Assembly (NCBI GenBank): GCA_010365175.1
Contig: JAAFGW010000217.1
Coordinates: 1-5,277, forward strand
Length of the DNA: 5,277 bases
Direction: 5' to 3'
From: Sulfuriferula multivorans
GTDB lineage: Bacteria; Pseudomonadota; Gammaproteobacteria; Burkholderiales; Thiobacillaceae
Made by a program: the position numbers and the translations under genes. Position 1 is the stretch's first letter. The number at the start of each line of letters is the position of its first letter. This document shows, piece after piece, positions 1 to 5,277 of this stretch. Under the pieces are notes generated by a model. It saw only the letters and a list, made by a program, of their open reading frames with translations. It searched no databases and was not told the DNA's origin.

Positions 1-176
1 TTTATTACCTGATGTTTGCAATTCAACACGGACTCCCGGAGCCCTTGGCATTGCAATTGATGCAAATGACATTGATTGTGGTGGCGCTTTCAATCCTGCT
101 TCACGGCACCAGTGTGAAACCCTTGATGGAGCGGTTCTGGCGGCGTGACAAACAGATACACAAGGCAGAATTGTAG
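1..176 (+). CDS. Na+/H+ antiporter, CPA1/NhaP-like, C-terminal end (partial)
   Basis: Reading from base 3, an open frame of 57 codons runs in from the left edge and ends at TAG 174-176. Its residues begin YYLMFAIQHGLP, continue through a hydrophobic stretch (TLIVVALSILLHG) and then TSVKPLMERF, and finish in a charged tail (WRRDKQIHKAEL). The YYL...HGLP segment followed by a last membrane helix, a small HG turn and a xVxPLM motif is typical of the C-terminus of CPA1-family sodium/proton antiporters, inner-membrane proteins that exchange Na+ (or K+) for H+ in pH and salt homeostasis. Only the last one or two membrane segments and the short cytoplasmic tail are visible, so ion specificity cannot be judged. 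The gene converges on the minus-strand cupin gene, with 61 bases between the two stops and no clear terminator hairpin there. Confidence 0.82.
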   Translation, partial: YYLMFAIQHGLPEPLALQLMQMTLIVVALSILLHGTSVKPLMERFWRRDKQIHKAEL

Positions 177-237
177 GGTTCCGCTGGACGCCTGGTTTGT
201 TCGACGAAGCGTGTCTTGCTGATCGAATGGCGGGCGC

Positions 238-633
238 TCAGCTTTCCGCTACAAATCCAAACGTCTTGTCGTGCACATACACCAGCTTGCAGTGCTCGAT
301 GTATTTGGCATCGTGGATGCGTCCGCCCTTGATGTAACCCGTCTCGCCCTGGTTCAGAATCAGCGGCTCGCCATCGGTAACCAGGTCAGTGTTGGTCTTG
401 GTGAAGAACTGCACGGCCATCTTGCCTTCGATCACCACAGTCATGTCGTCGCCAGGATGCGAATGCGGCGGCTCGGCGCTGCCGGCTTTCCATTGCTCCA
501 GCATCACTTCCACACCGTCGGGGTTGGTGGGGCACGTGGTGCGCAGGGTGAAGCCAGCGGGGGTGTCAGGGATGCTGATATGGTTACCCCAAATGGTGCT
601 GGTTGCGGAGGTGGAGGAGGTGGACTGAGGCAT
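238..633 (-). CDS. small single-domain cupin protein, putative metal-binding
   Basis: This 131-residue protein is the length of a single-domain cupin. Cupin motif 1 is almost exact: G51, five residues, H57, S58, H59, three residues, D63 (usually Glu), six residues, G70. Motif 2 follows as G96, G104 and H107, with Lys102 in place of the usual Pro and Tyr111 in place of Asn. H57, H59, D63 and H107 would form the metal site of the beta-barrel. Residues 4-13 are a Ser/Thr/Ala-rich tract (STSSTSATST) that looks like a disordered leader, and no signal peptide is evident, so the protein is probably cytosolic. The ATG start is supported by an AGGA ribosome binding site (complement of 642-645) eight bases upstream. 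The gene stands alone on this strand and converges with the antiporter gene. The reaction or ligand cannot be inferred; such proteins include small dioxygenases, isomerases and sugar- or metal-binding proteins. Confidence 0.88.
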   Translation of the reverse strand: MPQSTSSTSATSTIWGNHISIPDTPAGFTLRTTCPTNPDGVEVMLEQWKAGSAEPPHSHPGDDMTVVIEGKMAVQFFTKTNTDLVTDGEPLILNQGETGYIKGGRIHDAKYIEHCKLVYVHDKTFGFVAES

Positions 634-677
634 GCGTAAGTTCCTGTAAGGGGAGGGTGTTCAGTTGAAGCGCTTGT

Positions 678-707
678 TTCCGGCTGACATCCTGGGGTGG
701 GCCGGAA
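678..707 (-). repeat. inverted repeat in the cupin leader
   Basis: TTCCGGC (678-684) and GCCGGAA (701-707) are perfect 7-base inverted copies separated by 16 bases. They lie between the candidate -10 element and the cupin start, so they could form a GC-rich hairpin in the mRNA leader or serve as a dyad operator. No U-run follows on the minus strand, so this is not a typical intrinsic terminator. Function is unknown. Confidence 0.45.
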
Positions 708-735
708 TCAGGCATCGAATCGGAAAGCAGCCGTG

Positions 736-741
736 ATTATA
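736..741 (-). promoter_or_regulatory. candidate -10 element of the cupin gene
   Basis: On the minus strand the sequence reads TATAAT, a perfect sigma-70 -10 hexamer, about 103 bases upstream of the cupin start. No consensus -35 lies at 16-18 bases spacing (the hexamer at 17 bases is CGGCTT). A better match, CTTACA (complement of 756-761), sits only 14 bases away. The promoter is therefore plausible but may need an activator. It would give a leader of about 95 bases. Confidence 0.4.
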
Positions 742-965
742 ACGACCGGATCGCCTGTAAGCCGGCCAATGCATCACGCAGTTCTGTATCCAACAGCTCG
801 AGTTGTCCCTTCTGCTTGAATCGACACGGGGATGAATGTGGCTACAAATATGGACGGGATTCAAGTACCCTTGATTTGTTGGGGGAGGCGTCACAACAAG
901 TGTGGCGTTTATTCAAATAATGGTCATTGCAAGATAAATGGCCCGTAAGGTATTCATCACGATTG

Positions 966-1175
966 ATGCAGACCGAAGACAAACCACGCAACGGCCTGGC
1001 CGGACTCAAACACTGGCGCCATGGCCTCGGCGCAGGGCTGCAGGTGGCGCTGGCATCGCTTCCATTTTCGCTCGGGATAGCCGTGGCGTCGCGCGTGCCA
1101 CTGCTTACGGGTGTCATCTCCTCTGGAGCGCTATCTGGTGGGCTTTGCTTGCGTTATGTCCCAATCGTGATCTGA
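966..1175 (+). pseudogene. relic of a SulP-type anion transporter, N-terminal fragment
   Basis: From ATG 966 the frame encodes 69 residues and ends at TGA 1173-1175. Residues of the form LAGLKHWRHG, then GLQVALASLPFSLGIAVAS, then a VPLLTGVISS segment match the conserved start of SulP-family transporters: a short cytoplasmic lead, first membrane helix with the LPxxLGIA pattern, then a G(V/I)IS turn. SulP proteins are usually about 500-750 residues and import sulfate, bicarbonate or related anions. Here similarity fades after about residue 50, the frame stops, and I find no continuation in the three plus frames up to 1484. No good ribosome binding site precedes the ATG (AAGG at 948-951 is about 14 bases away). 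The best reading is a truncated, decayed gene. A genuine small membrane peptide is possible but less likely. The assignment rests on pattern memory only. Confidence 0.55.
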
Positions 1176-1476
1176 AAACAGCCAAAGGTATTGAGGCGTT
1201 ATTTGTGCTGGTTAATCGGCTATGCCATGTAGAGCCATGACGACGAAGAGGAGCTCTGCCCTGCGCGATTACATCTCGCCATTTACTGCAGCACGAATTA
1301 GGTTGTCCGTTTTTCACGCACAGTGATGGTCCCTGCCCGCGGTTGGGGGTGAGATACTCCTATTCTTAGTCCAGTCCAGTGTTGCTGGGCATCTACTGTG
1401 ATTCCGGGTTGACGGGCGTGGCGGCAAGCGGAATAGCTACCGCTACATTTGCAGATGTGACAAGTGGCATACGATG
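1176..1476. other. intergenic region without a recognised gene
   Basis: About 300 bases between the SulP-like relic and the end of the kinase operon. All frames on both strands are short, and none resembles a known protein or a continuation of the SulP relic. A small direct repeat (CCAGTCCAGT, 1371-1380) is present. No transposon ends, RNA gene or promoter could be supported. Confidence 0.55.
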
Positions 1477-1500
1477 AAAAAATCTCAAGCGCGCGCTTGA
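1477..1500 (-). terminator. intrinsic terminator overlapping the kinase stop codon
   Basis: Bases 1485-1500 form a perfect 16-base palindrome, TCAAGCGCGCGCTTGA. On the minus strand it is followed, after GA, by six T residues (complement of 1477-1482). A GC-rich stem with a short GCGC loop directly followed by a U-run is the standard form of a Rho-independent terminator. Its 3' arm contains the TGA stop of the hybrid kinase (complement of 1485-1487) and the stem covers the last codons (Gln-Ala-Arg-Ala). It should mark the 3' end of the iron transporter/kinase operon. Confidence 0.75.
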
Positions 1501-4004
1501 AAATGTTGCTCGAGCTGTTCGAGTTCGGCTGCCGCCTCGGTGAAATCACCTTTTCTTACACTCGCTTCAATCTGCGCAGCACGATTCTGGACGTCCTTCG
1601 CCAAGACGCTGGCCGCGGCGCCTCTTAGGGCATGGGTTTCCTTGATGCACAATTGGGTGTCTCGCTTCGCTATGCCGTTTTTCAATATCGACAGACTCGC
1701 TTCTGTCGTACTCATGAAAATAGCGGCCAGATCATTGACCAGGCCGGGGTTGTCTGGGTAGCGTGCATGTAGGACGGGCAGGTCAAGCAAGGGGATTCGA
1801 TTGGGCACTGGCCCGACACCTGGTAGGCGTTGAGCCAGCAAGGCTGCGAGTGCCGACTCGGAGTAAGGCTTGCTGAGGTAGTCATTTGCACCGGCTTCAA
1901 TGCAGGCTTCACGAAAGCCGGCGTTGGCGTTTGCAGTCAGAGCGATGATAGGGATCTGTCGGGTGTCGGTCGGCAGTTGGCGGATCCGTCGGGTCGCTTC
2001 AAGACCATCCATTTCCGGCATTTGCCAATCCATCAGAACGAGGTCGAACGTTTCTGTTTCCAGCATTTCCAGTGCTTGGGAACCGCTGGTGGCGATGGCA
2101 TGCTGCAACCCCATTTCACGCAGTTGATGGGCCAGGACTTTCTGGTTAACCGGGTGGTCTTCAACAACCAGTATCCGTCCCTGAAGTTGAACCACCGGCT
2201 GGGTAGGCAATTCAGCCAGCGGCAAGGTGGTGACGGGGAGGCGCAGCGCAAGGGTAAAACAGCTGCCTTTGTCGGGTGTGCTCTCTACCGTCAGCTGCCC
2301 CCCCATCAACCCTGCAAGTTGATGGCTGACGGCCAGGCCGAGTCCGGTACCTCCATAGCGTCGCGTGGTTGAAGTGTCGGCCTGCGAGAAAGCCTGAAAC
2401 AAGCGCGCCTGTGTTTCGCTGCTGATGCCGATGCCGCTGTCGTACACACTAAACCGGCACTGAGATTCGTTATTCACGGTGTCAAAGGACAGGCGTAATT
2501 CGACTTTCCCCTGATGGGTGAACTTGATGGCATTGTCGATCAGGTTGAGCAGGATTTGACGGATGCGTGTGGGATCCCCCAACAGTGCATCAGGCGGCGT
2601 ACTGGCCAAGACCAGATCCAGCATCAGGTCTTTTTCAAGGGCGCGCGCCCGAAACAGGGCCACTACACTTTGCGCTAAGCTTTCCGGTGAGAAGGGGACA
2701 GCTTCGACCAACATTTTGCCGGCCTCGATTTTTGAGAAATCGAGAATGTCGTTGATGATCGTGAGTAGGCTCTCGGCTGAGCTTTTCAGCGTGGTGATGT
2801 ATTCGCGCTGTCGACCATCGAGCGGCGTTTTCAACAAGAGTCCGCTCATTCCCAGAATGCCGTGCATCGGCGTGCGGATTTCGTGGCTGACATTGGCGAC
2901 GAACTCAGATTTTGCCCGCGCCATTTGTAATGCGGCTTCGCGTGCGGCTTCTTTGGCCGCCTCGGCGGCACGACGCTCCGAAACGTCGCGCATGATCGCC
3001 TGAATCACGGGTTTGCCTTCCAGTTGCATGGCGTGCATGGCAATTTCGGCCATGAAAACCGTGCCGTCCTGGCGTTTTCCTTGCCAGTCAAGAATGGTAT
3101 GCCCCTCCTTGCGCGCCAACGCGATGGCACGTCTGGCATGGTCGATTGCGCTGACGCCGTTAGCCTGGGTTGAAGTGCCGAGTGCCGAGATGGGCGAACG
3201 CAGAAAATCTTCTGCCGAATCCATGCCAAATAGAGAAAGCGTGGCTGAGTTGCAATCGGTAAAGCCGGTCTCGTCGAGAATGACGACAGCGTCGGAATTG
3301 GTCTCGAACAGGGTGTGATACTTCTGCTTCTGGATTTCAATCTGGCGTGTTTGTGTCAACATGCGGCGGCTGACCAATACCGCCACAACGGCAGCCAGCA
3401 GTGTGGCGATGACGCTCAGGAGCAGCATCAAGTTACGGGTGGCCTGATAGGCGGTAAACGTTTTCCCGAGTGCTTCTTCGTTGTCTTCACGTTGCAAGCG
3501 GGTCATGTTATCTAGCGCTTCGACCAGACGGTTTTGAGAGGGAATGGCTTCTTCCTGCAGCAAGGTCAGCGCACCATAATTGTTATCGTCGAGTGCGGCT
3601 TCCACTACGCTGAACATGAGGGGTTGGTTGCTGAAGGTGATCGCGTCCAGCTGATCCATCAATCGTTTCTCATCTGCTGTGTTGAGCATGGTCAACAGCT
3701 GTCCACGGTCTTTGGCGTAGCGTTCGCCATATTCCAGAAACTGAAGAAACAAGGCGTCTTTTTCCCAGGGGTCGATCGAGACTACGATGTTGTGCATCAG
3801 CAGGGCGCGATCGCGTAGGGTGTCGCGCATCCGCGAGGCCAGACGGGTCTTGACGTTGTTGACCGCCACCACGTGTTCCAGCTCGTCATTCAGGTGCGCC
3901 ATCTGGGTGACACCCAGGCCGATCACCGCGAGCATCAGCATGAGTGCGGCCGTGAAGCCGAACCCTACGTTGAACAGCAAACCGCGTAACGGAGATGGCA
4001 GCAT
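1485..4004 (-). CDS. membrane hybrid sensor histidine kinase (PAS-HisKA-HATPase-REC-HPt)
   Basis: An 839-residue phosphorelay kinase of BarA-like tripartite type. Order: TM1 about 9-35; helical periplasmic sensor about 36-190, resembling four-helix-bundle (4HB-MCP-like) domains; TM2 about 191-213; PAS about 228-343; HisKA with H-box NVSHEIRTPM, phosphorylated His374; ATPase with N-box N487/N491, G1 DSGIG at 522-526 and G2 GGTGLG at 551-556; receiver about 610-727 with E615/D616, phospho-acceptor D659, T690 and K712; HPt about 738-839 with His791 in THALRG. All catalytic residues are present, so the His374-Asp659-His791 relay looks functional. There is no HAMP domain; PAS follows TM2 after about 15 residues. 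The open frame extends upstream to 4286, but that part lies over the ATPase gene in another frame, so ATG 4002-4004 is chosen, 11 bases after the ATPase stop. No Shine-Dalgarno is obvious, suggesting coupled translation. No response regulator with an output domain is in the window, so the final target is encoded elsewhere. Confidence 0.93.
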   Translation of the reverse strand: MLPSPLRGLLFNVGFGFTAALMLMLAVIGLGVTQMAHLNDELEHVVAVNNVKTRLASRMRDTLRDRALLMHNIVVSIDPWEKDALFLQFLEYGERYAKDRGQLLTMLNTADEKRLMDQLDAITFSNQPLMFSVVEAALDDNNYGALTLLQEEAIPSQNRLVEALDNMTRLQREDNEEALGKTFTAYQATRNLMLLLSVIATLLAAVVAVLVSRRMLTQTRQIEIQKQKYHTLFETNSDAVVILDETGFTDCNSATLSLFGMDSAEDFLRSPISALGTSTQANGVSAIDHARRAIALARKEGHTILDWQGKRQDGTVFMAEIAMHAMQLEGKPVIQAIMRDVSERRAAEAAKEAAREAALQMARAKSEFVANVSHEIRTPMHGILGMSGLLLKTPLDGRQREYITTLKSSAESLLTIINDILDFSKIEAGKMLVEAVPFSPESLAQSVVALFRARALEKDLMLDLVLASTPPDALLGDPTRIRQILLNLIDNAIKFTHQGKVELRLSFDTVNNESQCRFSVYDSGIGISSETQARLFQAFSQADTSTTRRYGGTGLGLAVSHQLAGLMGGQLTVESTPDKGSCFTLALRLPVTTLPLAELPTQPVVQLQGRILVVEDHPVNQKVLAHQLREMGLQHAIATSGSQALEMLETETFDLVLMDWQMPEMDGLEATRRIRQLPTDTRQIPIIALTANANAGFREACIEAGANDYLSKPYSESALAALLAQRLPGVGPVPNRIPLLDLPVLHARYPDNPGLVNDLAAIFMSTTEASLSILKNGIAKRDTQLCIKETHALRGAAASVLAKDVQNRAAQIEASVRKGDFTEAAAELEQLEQHFQARA

Positions 4005-4015
4005 GAGACGGGAAT

Positions 4016-5083
4016 TTACTCGCGACGGAACGCTACAACGTGATCGACTGCGAGCTTGATGCCGATTCTTTCGCCGATGGCATGATTGTGATGCGATGGC
4101 ACCAGCGACAACGCACGCTGACCGCTTGGCAGTTTGAGCGTGTAGAGAAACTCGGCGCCGCGGAAGGCCTTGTTCTCGACCTCGGCCAGCATCAGGCTGT
4201 CGTCGTCGTGGATGATGTCGTCGGGTCGCAGCAGCACATCGACATGGCAACTGCGGACGCACTCGCCGCAGCCGCTGGCACCACATTCAACCGGGATGAT
4301 CCCGTTTAGCACACCGAGTTCGATTTCCACCTGATGGTCGTTAATGACATTTCCAGTGACCAGCGCACCCTGACCAACAAAATCGGCTACAAACCGGTTG
4401 GCGGGCTTGTGATACAGGTTGTAAGGGGTGTCCCACTGCTGGATGCGGCCTTCGTGCATGACGCCGACCCAGTCGGCCAGCGCAAAGGCTTCGTTCTGGT
4501 CATGGGTGACGATGAGCGCGGTGGTAGCTTCGCGCTTGAGGATGTCGCGCACTTCGATCGATAGCCGTTCACGTAATTCCACGTCAAGGTTGGAGAAAGG
4601 CTCGTCCATCAGGATTAATCGCGGACGCGGCGCCAGCGCACGCGCCAATGCCACACGCTGTTGCTGTCCCCCCGAAAGTTGATGCGGGAACTGGTCAGCG
4701 TGACCGCTCAAGCCAACCAGCGCCAGCAGCTCGTCGACACGCGCTTGCCGCGCGACTTTTGATTCGCTGCGCAGGCCGAAACCCACATTGGCAGACACCG
4801 CCATATGCGGGAATAATGCGTAATCCTGAAACACCATGCCGACGCGACGTTTTTCGGCTGCCAGCATCCAGTCGGGCAGACTGACGACTTCGCCAGCGAT
4901 GCGAATTTCGCCGGTCTGGATGGGTTCGAATCCGGAAATGCACCGCAGGGCCGTGGTCTTGCCACAACCCGAGGGCCCTAATAGGCAGCCAATTGCCCCT
5001 TCTGGCAGGGAGAAGGACAGGTCGGCAATGATTTGTCGTGTGCCGTACGACTGTGAAACGGAATCGAGGACCAGTTCAGCCAT
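4016..5083 (-). CDS. fbpC: ferric iron ABC transporter ATP-binding protein, FbpC-type
   Basis: This 355-residue cytoplasmic ATPase powers an importer and has the usual length for the family. Visible motifs: Walker A GPSGCGKTT (36-44), Q-loop Q86, signature LSGGQQQR (136-143), Walker B LILMDEP (156-162) and H-loop His194. A C-terminal TOBE-like regulatory domain (about 240-355) contains the LLRPDDI segment. The sequence after Walker A (SGFEPIQTGEI) and the adjoining FbpB-like permease favour Fe3+ import over the related polyamine, thiamine or sulfate ATPases, though substrate is not proven by the ATPase alone. An unusual cluster of four cysteines, C267, C272, C275 and C279, followed by H280, lies in the C-terminal domain. 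The ATG start is 4 bases after the permease stop, and the kinase gene starts 11 bases after this gene's stop, so all three are likely cotranscribed. No strong ribosome binding site is seen at normal spacing, which fits translational coupling. Confidence 0.92.
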   Translation of the reverse strand: MAELVLDSVSQSYGTRQIIADLSFSLPEGAIGCLLGPSGCGKTTALRCISGFEPIQTGEIRIAGEVVSLPDWMLAAEKRRVGMVFQDYALFPHMAVSANVGFGLRSESKVARQARVDELLALVGLSGHADQFPHQLSGGQQQRVALARALAPRPRLILMDEPFSNLDVELRERLSIEVRDILKREATTALIVTHDQNEAFALADWVGVMHEGRIQQWDTPYNLYHKPANRFVADFVGQGALVTGNVINDHQVEIELGVLNGIIPVECGASGCGECVRSCHVDVLLRPDDIIHDDDSLMLAEVENKAFRGAEFLYTLKLPSGQRALSLVPSHHNHAIGERIGIKLAVDHVVAFRRE

Positions 5084-5087
5084 GGGT

Positions 5088-5277
5088 TTAGTTTTGCGAA
5101 TGCGCTCCGCGCCAAGTCAGCAAGATGATGGGAATGATACCGGCAATGACTATGGCAAGCGAAGGCAGCGCCGCGCGCTCCCATTCACCCTCCGAGGTCA
5201 TCTCGAAAACCCGGACGGCCAACGTGTCCCATCCGAACGGGCGCGTCATCAGGGTGATCGGCATTTCTTTCATGATG
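5088..5277 (-). CDS. fbpB: ferric iron ABC transporter permease, FbpB-type, C-terminal end (partial)
   Basis: The frame enters from the right edge (the codon before Met 5271-5273 is Ile, so the gene continues beyond 5277) and ends at TAA, complement of 5088-5090. About 62 C-terminal residues are visible. The KEMPITLMTRPFGWDTLAVRV segment, split as KEMPITL, RPFGWDTLAVRV and then a WERAALPSL stretch, matches the conserved C-terminal region of FbpB-type inner-membrane permeases, where the KE(M/L)P pattern follows the EAA-like ATPase-coupling loop. It is followed by one last membrane helix (LAIVIAGIIPIILLTW). The protein forms the membrane channel for Fe3+ delivered by a periplasmic binding protein, which would be expected outside the window. 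The Met at 5273 is internal, not the true start. The closely related ThiP family is an alternative, but the motif wording fits the iron permeases better. Confidence 0.85.
   Translation of the reverse strand, partial: IMKEMPITLMTRPFGWDTLAVRVFEMTSEGEWERAALPSLAIVIAGIIPIILLTWRGAHSQN

Larger units (their letters stand above)
634..965. other. intergenic region without a gene (upstream of cupin)
   Basis: No convincing coding frame is seen on either strand; the short open frames are rich in Cys, Arg and Pro and resemble no family. The region holds the cupin ribosome binding site, leader inverted repeat and candidate -10 element. It also has an imperfect 14-base palindrome centred on CTCGAG (793-806), and a weak stem made by TTGTTG (876-881) and CAACAA (894-899). 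No tRNA, riboswitch or CRISPR-like structure was recognised. Confidence 0.6.

Noticed and set aside
177..237. Possible bidirectional terminator between the antiporter and cupin genes
   Set aside because: No stem of useful length with a T-run on either strand was found; only short dyads such as TTCGACGAA are present.
271..639. Plus-strand open frame of 122 codons opposite the cupin gene
   Set aside because: The minus-strand frame has clear cupin motifs and a ribosome binding site; the plus frame is His/Gly-rich with no recognisable fold.
938..1240. Plus-strand open frame of 100 codons overlapping the SulP-like relic
   Set aside because: Arg/Pro-rich start with no family resemblance; the other frame (966-1175) shows the SulP-like pattern. 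I also checked whether it could carry a frameshifted SulP continuation after 1125 and saw none.
1298..1549. Minus-strand open frame of 83 codons over the end of the kinase gene
   Set aside because: It overlaps the HPt coding end in another frame, runs through the terminator, and has no recognisable motif.
1830..2372. Plus-strand open frame of 180 codons
   Set aside because: It lies antisense to the receiver and ATPase domains of the kinase, has no family resemblance and is best explained as a shadow of the coding strand.
2563..3003. Plus-strand open frame of 146 codons
   Set aside because: Antisense to the HisKA/ATPase region of the kinase; Ser/Arg-rich composition is typical of a shadow frame.
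4005..4286. N-terminal extension of the kinase open frame by 94 codons upstream of ATG 4004
   Set aside because: It overlaps the conserved end of the FbpC-like gene in another frame, is Arg/Cys/Pro-rich and resembles no domain. TM1 follows naturally from the Met at 4004.

Overview
The window looks like a proteobacterial chromosome of moderate GC content, most likely beta- or gammaproteobacterial. This rests on protein style: a CPA1-type antiporter end, an Fbp-type iron ABC transporter and a BarA-like tripartite hybrid kinase. No rRNA or other taxonomic marker is present, so nothing finer can be claimed.

Left part (1-633): the C-terminal end of a plus-strand Na+/H+ antiporter (CPA1 family) faces a small minus-strand cupin protein. 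The cupin has a nearly complete metal-binding motif set, a good ribosome binding site and a plausible -10 element about 100 bases upstream. Its leader contains an inverted repeat.

Middle part (634-1484): about 850 bases with no intact gene. The only coding trace is a plus-strand stretch (966-1175) resembling the amino-terminal end of a SulP-type anion transporter. It stops after about 69 residues and appears to be a relic. The rest holds the cupin promoter and weak palindromes.

Right part (1477-5277): a tightly packed minus-strand operon read from right to left. It holds the C-terminal end of an FbpB-type ferric iron permease (runs off the window), an FbpC-type ATPase (4-base gap) and an 839-residue membrane hybrid histidine kinase (11-base gap). 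The kinase has TM, a helical periplasmic domain, TM, PAS, HisKA, HATPase, REC and HPt. The operon ends in an intrinsic terminator whose hairpin overlaps the kinase's own last codons and stop.

The most interesting feature is the linkage of an iron(III) importer to a complete phosphorelay kinase in one transcription unit. This suggests that the kinase senses iron, transporter activity or a related signal and relays it to an unlinked response regulator. The ATPase carries an unusual four-cysteine cluster in its C-terminal domain, and the kinase sensor region carries two ExxE motifs. Both are candidates for metal sensing but are unproven.
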